A stretch of 64,000 nucleotides of DNA from Rhipicephalus microplus. Taxonomy: Eukaryota; Arthropoda; Arachnida; Ixodida; Ixodidae. How positions within the stretch are numbered: position 1 is the first letter of the stretch; each line of letters begins with the position of its first letter. The stretch covers positions 204,498,601 to 204,562,600 of the forward strand of contig NC_134701.1 in NCBI RefSeq assembly GCF_043290135.1, written 5' to 3'. The notes under the pieces were generated by a model. The model was given only the letters and a program-made list of their open reading frames with translations. It did no database searches and was not told the origin of the DNA. Made by a program: the position numbers and the translations under genes. Of the stretch, positions 55,154 to 64,000 are shown piece after piece.

Positions 55154-56517
55154 ATGTACCGGACGCCCCCGTCAAGCCGTGAACTCAGCCCACGTCGCGG
55201 AGAAGACACTGACGCCAACCAGGAGAAGCGAACAAGCCGCCGACAGCAAGGGCTACCACCGGAGTACGGGATTCTAGAAGACAAAGCGCGGAAGACCAAG
55301 GCCATGACAGGGACTGCAGCGACAATGACAACCGCCGCATCCCAGCCCACGATGGTCATGCATCAACCCAGGGAACCACCAATTTTCCATGGGTCATCGT
55401 TCGAAGACCCGGAGTCCTGGCTAGAAACATACGACCGTGTGGCCGCCCTCAACCACTGGGACAACGAAGAAAAGCTCCGTCGTGTGTACTTCTACCTGGA
55501 AGACACCGCAAGGACCTGGCTAGAGAATCGTGAGTCCACGCTCCGAACGTGGGATGTCTTCTGCGGCGCATTTCTGCAAACGTTCGCGAGCGTCGCTCGC
55601 AAAGAAAGGGCCGCTGCTCAACTAGAGACCCGGGTTCAGCTACCAAATGAGAAGGTTGGAATTTTTACTGAGGAGATGACCCGCCTATTTCTTCACGCTG
55701 ACCCAGACATGCCTGAGGAGAAGAAAGTTCGTTTCCTCATGCGAGGGGTCAAACAGGAGCTCTTCACGGGACTAATGAGGAATCCACCGAACACCATCCA
55801 AGAATTTGTATCCGAGGCGACCACCATCGAAAAAACCCTTGACATGCGCACCAGACAGTATAATCGTCGCCTGACTCCAGAATGCGCTGCTGCTCAAACC
55901 AGTGACTCCGAAAACCTGCGTGAAACGATCCGAGCGATCGTGCGGGAAGAGCTGCGCAAACTGTTGCCTTCGGCGCACCCTCAAGTGGATTCGATCGCCG
56001 ACATTGTGCGAGAAGAAGTTCGGCAATCACTTCGAATTCCCCAAACACCGCCGCCCGAGCCAGAAACTATGAGCTACGCCGCTGCAGTGCGCCACAACGC
56101 TCCTCCCCGTCCACGCCAAAACGCCGCCAATCGCACTTCCGTCGCCAGACACCACCGCCGCCACCACCCCCACCGACGACCTACCGTTCACCAGCGGGCC
56201 AGCGCAGTGCGCCGAGGGAAACCGACGTTTGGCGCACCCCTGACCACCGCCCACTGTGCTACCACTGCGGCGAGGCCGGACACACTTACCGCCGTCGCCA
56301 GTACCGACAGATGGGACTGCATGGCTTCGCCGTCGATGCACCACGTCCGCAGCCAGCGGAACGGCCACGTGACATCGCCGACTACCTGACAGGAACTCAA
56401 TGGACACCCCGAAGTCCTTCCCGTTCGCCATCGCCCAGCCGCCGCATGTCACCGCACCCCCGGCAGTACTCCGGCCCAACGCGGGGCCAGTCTCCTAGCC
56501 CGTATCCGGGAAACTAA
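55154..56517 (+). pseudogene. Gag polyprotein of the LTR element, one frameshift
   Basis: The frame is also open from ATG 55124, but that ATG lies in the last bases of the LTR and is GTG in the 3' LTR, so the original start was probably ATG 55154. The Gag core at about residues 70-230 has the capsid-like pattern of the retrotransposon gag family (WLETYDRVAALNHW, ARTWLENRESTLRTWDVFCG, FLQTF, EEMTRLFLHADPDMPEE). Between about 56100 and 56160 the frame drops by one base. The new frame carries a zinc knuckle at 56257-56298, CYHCGEAGHTYRRR, whose last Cys is replaced by Arg. An SPSRSPSPSRR-type basic tail follows and the frame ends at TAA 56515-56517. Confidence 0.8.
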
Positions 56518-59500
56518 GGGCAGCAACCGGTGGAGGTGCGGTTGCTGTGCGACGAACTACCGAAGATCCTCCGACGACGACGACGCCGCGACGGACCTTT
56601 CCGAACACAACGCCAGCCAGGCAAAGCCCTGACGGCGAAAGCTCACTTACCGGAGGTGGCCTGACGACGCAACATGGAAGCAGCGGATCAAGCCGACGCA
56701 GCCGTGACCCGACGCCACGCCCTAACTGTAATGCGAGACGGCGAAATAGCGACATCGACGTTCTTATTGACGACCACAGTGTGACCGCTCTCGTCAATAC
56801 TGGAGCCGACTATTCTGTCATCAGTGGGTCGTTCGCCGCGAAGTTAAAGAAAGTTAGGACAGCTTGGAAAGGCCCTGAAATCCGCACAGCCGGAGGTCAT
56901 CTTGTAACGCCTGCAGGAATCTGCACAGCGAGAGTCACCATTAACGGCCGTATTTATCCTACGGACTTCGTAGTCCTACAGCGTTGCTCGAGAGATGTCA
57001 TCCTTGGCATGGACTTCTTATGCCTCCATGGTGCTGTCATCAACCTAAAAACAAAGTCGATAACGTTATCCACAGAAGAAGCACTACCACCGCGCACGCC
57101 GTCAGGACACCATGCCTTGAATGTGCTGGAAGAACAAGTCACGATTCCGCCTCGCTCAAGCGTCATTATTTCAGTCGGCGCTCCTAAATCACCTGACTTG
57201 GAAGGCGTCGTTGAAGGCAGTCAGCATCTGTTGGTCACCCGAAATATTTGCGTCGCAAGAGGAATAGCAGAGCTGCGGGGAGGCAAAGCAACGGTTATGC
57301 TCACGAATTTCAGCAATGAGTACAAATATGTGAAGAAAGGAACAACGGTCGCATACATCGAAGAAATTGTCGAAGCCACCAGTGCTTTCGCCCTCACCGA
57401 TTCTGCGGAACCTGCTCAGAGGAACCAAGCCCCTCCCATAGCTTTCGACGTCAATCCCAGACCACCGAACGATAAGCAAGAACTGCTCAAGGCCCTGCTC
57501 CTGCAATACGAAGATTGCTTTTCGTCGTCATTGAAAATTCGGCAGACCCCAATCACGAAACATCGCATCATAACCGAAAAAAATGCCAGACCCCTCCGTC
57601 AGAGTCCGTACAGGGTTTCGACGCGAGAACGTGAGGCCATGAAGAGACAAGTTGATGAAATGCTGCGCGATGACATTATCCAGCCGTCCAAGAGTCCATG
57701 GGCATCCCCCGTTGTGTGAGTGAAGAAAATGGATGGGACCCTACGTTTCTGCGTCGATTATTGCCGCCTGAACAAAATCACAAGAAAGGACGTGTATCCT
57801 CTCCCACGAATAGACGACGCACTTGATCGGCTCCATAACGCCAAGTACTTTTCGTCAATGGACCTCAAGACTGGCTATTTGCAAATCGAAGTCGACGAAA
57901 GAGACCAAGAGAAGACGGCGTTTATAACACCGGACGGCCTCTTCGAGTTTAAGGTGATGCCCTTCGGCCTTTGCTCAGCGCCTGCAACTTTTCAACGCGT
58001 TATGGATACAGTACTGGCAGGATTGAAGTGGCAAACTTGCCTTGTGTACTTGGACGACGTCGTCGTGTTTTCTTCGAGTTTCGACGAGCATCTTCGGCGC
58101 CTTGAAGTTGTACTTCAAGCCATCAAGACGTCCGGACTCACACTGAAGCCAGAAAAGTGCAGATTTGCGTATGAGGAGCTTTTGTTTCTGGGACACGTTA
58201 TCAGCAAGTCTGGAGTTCGTCCTGATCCACGGAAAACAGCCGCCATCGCCGACTTCCCGCCGCCCACTGACAAGAAGGCCGTGCGCCGATTTCTGGGCTT
58301 GTGCGCCTATTATAGGTGGTTCGTGAAAAACTTCGCCCGCATCGCCGATCCTCTCACTAACCTTACCAAGGCCGACGTGGAGTTCAAGTGGGAAACGCAA
58401 CAGGAACACGCTTTCCAGGAGCTTAAACATCGCCTCCAGACGCCTCCGTTACTTGCCCATTTCGACGAATTCGCCGAGACAGAAATACATACTGACGCAA
58501 GCAGCGTAGGTCTTGGCGCCGTTCTTGTGCAGAGGGCTGACGGACTTGAAAGGGTTATTAGTTACGCCAGCCGATCTCTATCCAAAGTAGAAGCAAATTA
58601 TTCCACAACAGAAAAGGAGTGCCTCGCCATCATCTGGGCTACGTTGAAATTTCGCCCCTACCTCTACGGCAGGCCCTTCAAAGTTGTGAGTGACCACTAC
58701 GCCTTGTGTTGGCTATCCACCTTGAAGGACCCTTCAGGTCGCCTCGCACGATGGAGCCTGAGACTTCAAGAGTATGACATTACTGTCATTTACAAGTCCG
58801 GCAAAAAACACTCTGACGCCGACTGTCTCTCTCGTGCGCCTGTCGACCAACCGCTACCCGACGACCCGGATGACGAGTACTTCTTGGGAACGATAACTAC
58901 CGACGACTTTGCTGAACGACAGCGGGCCGACCCGGAACTTAAGGCCCTAATAGAATACCTCGAAGGCAGGACCGCCGAAGTCCCGAAGGTATTCAAGCGC
59001 GCACTTGCGTAGTTCTTTGTACGAAACAGTCTTCTATAAAAGAAAAACTTTTCACCACTTCGAGCTAAGTACCTTCTTGTGGTGGCTTCAGCTCTGCGAC
59101 CAGAACTCCTGCAGGCCCTGCACGACGATCCGACGGCAGGGCACTTCGGTGTTTCTCGCACGCTCGCGAGGATACAAGAAAGGTACTACTAGCCACGTCT
59201 TACCACCGATGTCACTCGTTATGTGAGGACATGCCGGGACTGTCAGTGACGCAAGACACCGCCGACAAGGCCAGCGGGACTTCTGCAGCCAATTGATCCA
59301 CCTTGCCGACCTTTCCAGCAGATTGGTATGGACCTACTGGGGCCGTTCTCGACGCCGACTTTCGGGAACAAGTGGATCGTGGTAGCTACCGACTACCTCA
59401 CCCGCTACGCCGAGACAAAACCCTGCCAAAAGGCAGTGCATCCGAGGTAGCTAAGTTCTTCATCGAAAATATCGTCCTACGTCACAACGCCCCGGAGGTC

Positions 59501-60165
59501 CTTATCACCGACAGAGGAACGGCATTCGCTGCCGACTCAACTCAAGCGATCTTGGCATACAGCCAAACAAACCACCGCCGGACGACAGCGTACCACCCAC
59601 AGACCAACGGCCACACCGAGCGGCTTAACAAGACGATCGCCGACATGCTGTCAATGTACGTCGATGTCGAACACAAGACGTGGGACGCCATTCTTCGTAT
59701 GTGACCTTCGCATACAACACGGCGGTGCAGGAGACGACGCAGATATCTCCATACAAATTGGTCTACGGAAGGAGCCCGGCAACGACGCTCGATGCCATGT
59801 TACCCAACGTCACCGACGAAGAAAACCTCGATGCGAGCGAGTACCTTCAACGCGCCGAAGAAGCCCGACAACTTGCGCGTCTCCGTATCAAGAATCAACA
59901 GACGACCGACAGCCACCGTTACAACCTTCGACGACGCTTGGTGGAATACAAGCCCGGTGAACGTGTTTGGGTGTGGACGCCGATACGCCGACGTGGACTA
60001 AGTGAAAAGCTTCTGCGACGGTACTTCGGACCGTACAGGGTGGTTCGACATCTCGGCCCACTTGATTACGAGGTTGTCCCCGACGGCACCACGAACTCTC
60101 AACGACACCGATCGCGACCTGAAGTCGTCCATGTCGCACGCCTCAAGCCGTTTCATGCACGTTAA
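56499..60165 (+). pseudogene. Pol polyprotein of the LTR element, disrupted
   Basis: The protease keeps its TGADYS context, but the catalytic Asp of D-T-G is Asn (AAT at 56796-56798). Reverse transcriptase starts near 57590 with FCVDYCRLN, GLCSAPATFQ and YLDD (58047-58058). RNase H follows with ETEIHTDAS. Integrase has an H-x6-H-x29-C-x2-C zinc site (59121-59243) and D…D-x35-E catalytic residues at 59331, 59510 and 59618. A GPYRVV motif closes the C-terminus. Breaks: TGA 57717, TAG 59010, TAA 59037, TAG 59190, TGA 59247, and single-base deletions near 59420 and 59695. It cannot yield an active enzyme set. Confidence 0.85.
56508..56572 (+). promoter_or_regulatory. -1 ribosomal frameshift signal at the gag-pol junction
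   Basis: The heptamer GGGAAAC (56508-56514) is read G GGA AAC in the gag frame, and the next codon is the gag stop TAA. The pol frame is open from 56499 and is exactly -1 to gag. After a six-base spacer, CAGCAACCG (56521-56529) pairs perfectly with CGGTTGCTG (56539-56547) around a 9-base loop. The loop's GGAGG (56532-56536) can pair with CCTCC at 56568-56572, giving an H-type pseudoknot. Slippery site, spacer and structure all fit the known requirements for -1 frameshifting. Function is inferred, not shown. Confidence 0.8.
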
Positions 60166-60280
60166 CAAACTGAAACAGTGTTTTTTGTATTATTGTTGTA
60201 TTGTAATTTATTCATTGTACTTTCTTGCATTATTATTGTACCTTCATCTTTAGTTAAAGCATCGGGACGATGCCTTTTTT

Positions 60281-60293
60281 CAGAGGGGGGCAA
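60281..60293 (+). other. Polypurine tract
   Basis: CAGAGGGGGGCAA lies immediately before the TG of the 3' LTR, where plus-strand DNA synthesis is primed in LTR elements. Confidence 0.85.
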
Positions 60294-60701
60294 TGCCACG
60301 TTCCATTTCCCAAGTTGTTTGTTATCGTCCCAAAACACCACACCATTCTCAGCGCGAACCGCGCCTGCAGTTTTCGAGAAGTTTCCGGACTGTAGTAGAT
60401 CATTTCGATAAGATCACGCCCACTGTGCGAATGGTACAGATTGTTCTGGAACCTACGCCGCCGCCAGCGATAACGCTAGAACATTCGACGGCAAGAGTAT
60501 AAATGCCGACGCGCTTCGCCGCTTGTCAGTTGTTGATCGAAGGCCGACGCTCCGTTCGCCGCTATCAGTCCGAGACCGCTATCTGTGCGAGACTGCTGCT
60601 GTAATTGGACTTTCCGTTTACCGGGCACAGGTTCGCCCAAATAAACAGTTAAATCCCAACACGAAGTCTCCTGTCTTCGGCCACGTCACAACCCCGTGAC
60701 A
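60294..60701 (+). repeat. 3' LTR (408 bp)
   Basis: Same length as the 5' LTR with about 14 substitutions and no gaps. It keeps an intact TATAAA at 60498-60503 and AATAAA at 60640-60645, so in principle it could act as a promoter reading into 60.7 kb onward. Confidence 0.92.
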
Positions 60702-60705
60702 ATAT

Positions 60706-62177
60706 GTTGTTCCAGAACGTTTCCTTTCTTTCGCTTCTTGCACAGACATTTTCGACATACTTTGTGTCGACCAAAGCAGATAATATGCCCCTTTCAAGCC
60801 TTTAGGCTTTAATAGAATTCTACCCAGTTTCGAAGAAGCATATTGAATGAACATGCCAACCATAAGCCTAATATTTCTTGTGAAAAAAAATTCTTGAGCT
60901 CTGTGTCAGCGGTGTGTTTTATTCATTTCTCGTGCTTTCTAAACAAAAGAAAAGCTGCCGGAGACAGAACTCATTCAATCGCAATTACTTTATCGCAATA
61001 TCCCTCGAGAAATTTTCGACCGTATCCTTCGCCGTTAGCAATACTTTTCGGTAATTGCCGAATAAACGAGAGTTTCGAGAGAAAACTTTTTTTACCATGA
61101 TGAAACTTCCGCTTTCTCCACAGCGCTTCACTTGTTCAGCTACGTCGATATGATTGCCATTACACGTCCTTTGTTGTGTGCCCACAGCGGAAGCTGGCGT
61201 CGGATATCAAAGGATCAGCGAGTTATCCGTCTTGTCTCGCTGCCAGAACGCCGAAGGCTGCCCGACGTGACAAGCCTACAAGACTGCGCGTCTATTGTGA
61301 GGCGGCTTGATCCGAGTAACAGCTGCAAAAAAAAAGGGGGTGTCTGGAATGCCTGCGGCTGTTCCTATTTCTTGGCCAGTTACGACGCCAGGTTCTCGTT
61401 ACGCTTGTTAGCTTTTCCTGGGCTGGGGACTCACCTCCAGTTTGCTAGAAAATATCTTGGCCTGATGAAGCTACCCGCGTTTTTCCGGTAGAGCACACAA
61501 AGTTCTCGGTCGGGATGGAGCCAGTGATGAACATATGGTATCGAAAAACAGAGCAACGTTATTGTTCGCAAACATATTGACGTGCTAGGAATATTTTACG
61601 CAAATAAGACACTCTCTCGTGGGCGCTGTATCAACAAACAGCTCTGCAGCGACTGTATTACATAAGCCTAACAAATGCAGCTGAAGTCTACGACAACTGG
61701 CGTGACACAAGCTCATCCAGCTGTAATCTAGACACAAATTTTGTTATGGTTATAGCTGTACTTTCAATAACCACAATAGATAGTCAGAATATAAATGTTC
61801 AACTGGTTCTTATGTCAGGAGTATGTAAACGTCTATTTAGAAATGTTCACTCTAAATCAAGAAAGGGCGTCATTTTTCCTAGTATTAGGTGCTTTAGCTT
61901 GCTCTCCCACTGATGCTCGATATGAAAGGTTCACCGTAGTCGTTCCTTACTTAGCACTGGCCTTATACTGTAATCATTTAATGGAAACACCATATAAAAC
62001 GACTAAACCATAAAGCAATATAAACTAACCGCGCTGCTATAGTGCTTGCGAAACTCACAGAGAAGTATAACAAGGATTGTGACTAAAACACGCGTGGTGC
62101 CTTGTGCATTCTCCTGAGGCGACTCGAAGGCGAAACCCATCTTCTTTATTTGTTTTTTGCTCACGTACTGCTTACGG
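60706..62177. other. No recognised gene
   Basis: The frame 61132-61491 (119 codons) has no recognised domain. The rest is AT-rich spacer. Confidence 0.4.
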
Positions 62178-62345
62178 TTTCCTATAAATACACTAGAGGG
62201 AACTCGTGCGCTAGTGTCTATGGGAGCTGCAACGCATGACACTTCAGTAAGCATGGGACTGATGGGTAGTACGTGCATTCGCCTTGTTTTCCTACGTTAT
62301 GTTCCTTTTGCCTCCGCGTGGCATGAAGCTGCTTTGTCACAGAAC
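62178..62345 (+). repeat. Dispersed repeat copy 2 (pairs with 14672-14850)
   Basis: Contains CTAGAGGGAACTCGTGCGC, GTGTCTATGGGAGCTGCAAC and CGTGGCATGAAGCTGCTTTG in the order seen on the minus strand at 14672-14850. Confidence 0.7.
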
Positions 62346-62478
62346 AGCCGTTGTATTCTGATATAAGAAGTGGACTTTGCTTTCTTTACTTCACAAGAGC
62401 CCAGTATTGCCAGTTTTAAATTTAGGTCACCTTGTTATATTATGCAGTTTTCACAATTTATTAACATTACCTTATTAT

Positions 62479-62520
62479 ATAACTCATTACCTCATGGTTA
62501 TAACTCATTACCTCATGGTT
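62479..62520. repeat. 21-bp perfect tandem duplication
   Basis: 62479-62499 and 62500-62520 are identical (ATAACTCATTACC…GGTT). A recent local duplication with no coding role. Confidence 0.9.
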
Positions 62521-63466
62521 ATATTGAATCATGACGCATGGGTCACGGCATTGAATCCCGGTCGTGTTGGTGGTTGTAGTAAAAACATTGCCTGCAAAAC
62601 AAGAGTGGTATGCAGGGACCGCCTCATAAGAGTACGGTATACCCGTAAAATAGGTGAGGACTCTCAGTACGGGACCCCATTGGCGTCGGCTGCTGCCTTG
62701 GCTCATCGAGCCGAGGCCTTTTGGGCCTGAAAGTCATGGTGGCTACATTTCATTGGTGGTCAAATGCTTGAAGCCTGCGTACCAAATAATAATAATACAC
62801 AAGACGACTCGAACAATAAACTAGGAAAACGCAGCACAAGTGAGCACCGACTTATAACTCGCTTTATGTTGCACACACATGATATATGAGTATAATCTTC
62901 ACAAATGACACATCAGCATTCGATCGGAAAGAATGATACGTTGTGTATCAAGCAAGATACACCGACCATAACTTTCTTTTTTAAATTTCATTTCAAGAGC
63001 CATTCGGCTAAAGTAACATTATAGCAGAACCTTAAATTGCACGTTAATCAATAACTGAGATCAAATCACATGGCCAAAGACAATCAAATAGACACAGTTG
63101 TATGATTATGAACACGAAGAAGCAAGAAGAAATAGAGAAATGATGAAAGACATATGCAATGGTGAAGCACCGATGAAACTAAATGAAACCATCAAGGTAC
63201 TACATCTCGGCGTCATTCACTATAACGAAAGGCAGGCATACGCACTTGTGAGGCAATTCTTTCGCTAAAAAAAAAAACTTAATAATTTCCCGCTAGACCT
63301 CATATTTCCATTTCTTTCAATACTTTGTAGCGCTATATCCTGCATCTTAGGCGTAATTACATCAAAATCAGCGTACTTTTAATTAGATGCACGTTACGAA
63401 ACACGATGTGACCACTATTTTCGGAGTCTTTATCAAGGCATCACTCATAATCATATCCTGAGGTAA
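62521..63466. other. No recognised gene
   Basis: 62530-62720 is CpG-richer and contains GCATTGAATCCCGG, which faintly resembles a tRNA B box, but no A box precedes it at the right distance. The rest is AT-rich. Confidence 0.4.
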
Positions 63467-64000
63467 GGCTGGTGCACACCGGTGACTAGCAGCGGTCGCG
63501 CGACCATTTGCGACTGGCGACCAAAAAGCGAGTGATGTTCACACCGGCAGGGGCTGCATGTGAGCGACCGGAAGTCGCAAAAGCGGAGAGTCACGTCCGG
63601 ATCTCGTCATCAGCGAGAACTCTAGAGACCGGCGCCGATCAGCTGATCACCGCCAGCTGAGTGAGCGAAGCAAATCGGGCGCGCCGCATTTATTGTTTTC
63701 GTCCATTCTCGCACAGCGTTCCCAACAGCGTCAAGTTCGATTCAAGCGAAGAACTAGAAATTATTATGGTGCTGATGCGCTGTGCCAAGGTGTCAGCGCT
63801 GGCATCACAGATGCCTCCAAAGAGAAAAAAAGCCGGTAGTGGGTGTGACCGTCCTTTCGATCGCGGGAGTTGGCCGACCATGCAAGCCGCCTGCATCCCG
63901 AGCTGCGCTGAGACGACGAGGAGTATTACCGAGAGTCGTACGTATTCAGAAACGATCCTTGAATTTAAATTGACTTCCCACAGCCTACAATACAGCACAA
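63467..64000 (+). mobile_element. 5' part of a PIF/Harbinger-like DNA transposon (runs off window)
   Basis: A TAA trinucleotide (63464-63466) precedes GGCTGGTGCACACCGGTGAC, then sequence rich in GCGACC/GGTCGC words forming short internal inverted repeats to about 63600. These are the features of a PIF/Harbinger end with its TWA target duplication. A decayed transposase start follows. The 3' end is outside the window. Confidence 0.6.
63720..64000 (+). pseudogene. Decayed PIF/Harbinger transposase N-terminus
   Basis: One frame gives SSEELEIIMVLMRCAK. A frame change after AAGAGAAAAAAAGCC gives SR*WV*PSFRSRELADHASR, then LHPELR*DDEEYYRESYVFR. This pattern (acidic start, basic R/K cluster, W-V-x-P, then EL…D-x-E-x-Y-x-E) is typical of the N-terminal part of PIF/Harbinger transposases. 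Five stops in that frame show heavy decay. The catalytic DDE region would lie beyond the window. Confidence 0.5.

Larger units (their letters stand above)
54718..60705 (+). mobile_element. Complete Ty3/gypsy-type LTR retrotransposon with ATAT target duplication
   Basis: 5980 bp from TG (54722) to CA (60701), flanked by ATAT at 54718-54721 and 60702-60705. The order is 5' LTR, gag, pol (protease, reverse transcriptase, RNase H, integrase), polypurine tract, 3' LTR. Only about 115 bases separate the end of pol from the polypurine tract, so there is no env. The RT-RNase H-integrase order is that of Ty3/gypsy (Metaviridae). Both LTRs are 408 bp and differ at about 14 positions by hand count (about 3.4%), so the insertion is old. 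Coding regions carry several stops and three single-base frame changes, so it is no longer autonomous. Confidence 0.92.

Noticed and set aside
60166..60280. Search for an env gene in the LTR element
   Set aside because: Only about 115 bases lie between the pol stop and the polypurine tract.

Overview
The window looks like about 64 kb of gene-poor, repeat-rich animal nuclear DNA. It is most likely from a hard tick (Ixodidae, probably Metastriata). This is inferred from a tRNA-derived SINE resembling the tick Ruka type (five copies or fragments), from LINE 3' tails of a kind I associate with tick genomes, from tetranucleotide arrays, and from the absence of any bacterial-style gene packing. No complete single-copy host gene, rRNA, functional tRNA or CRISPR array can be supported. 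Most open frames outside the elements named below are short and have no recognisable motif.

Layout. 1-265: 3' end of a LINE whose body lies outside the window. 2.8-3.1 kb: a second fragment of that LINE type. 5.3 kb: a long hairpin. 6.3-7.1 kb: a fold-back tetranucleotide array next to a duplicated ~200-bp unit. 8.5-10.3 kb: a decayed LINE 3' half of a different family, split by a 168-bp GC-capped insert with an 11-bp target duplication. 11.3, 16.1, 17.6, 29.2, 31.3, 45.7 and 47.1 kb: tRNA-derived SINEs or fragments. 14.7/62.2 kb and 16.7/21.4 kb: two dispersed-repeat pairs. 18.0-19.0 kb: a PIF/Harbinger-like DNA transposon with TTA target duplication and a broken Myb/SANT-like ORF. 25.9-27.0 kb: a reverse-strand LINE fragment of the 8.5-kb family. 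29.5-30.0 kb: a 470-bp compound CTAT/CTGT microsatellite. 44.0-44.7 kb: a ~145-bp tandem repeat. 51.1 kb: a 67-bp-arm fold-back element. 63.5 kb to the end: the start of a second PIF/Harbinger-like element.

The two best-preserved elements are a full-length LINE (33326-38655) and an LTR retrotransposon (54722-60701). The LINE has a 12-bp target duplication, an intact ORF1 with three zinc knuckles, and an ORF2 encoding endonuclease, reverse transcriptase and RNase H. ORF2 holds its frame throughout but has six premature stops, all TGA. The Ty3/gypsy-type element has two 408-bp LTRs about 3.4% apart, a 4-bp ATAT target duplication, and gag and pol with several breaks. Its gag and pol frames are joined by what looks like a textbook -1 ribosomal frameshift signal: GGGAAAC abutting the gag stop, a 6-nt spacer, and a perfect 9-bp stem that could form a pseudoknot.

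Possible host-gene signals are weak: a TATA box, ATG and splice donor arrangement at 39.8-40.2 kb, a second TATA at 41.68 kb, and an unexplained open frame on the minus strand near 30.8-31.0 kb. All comparisons were made by eye; no alignment or database search was run.
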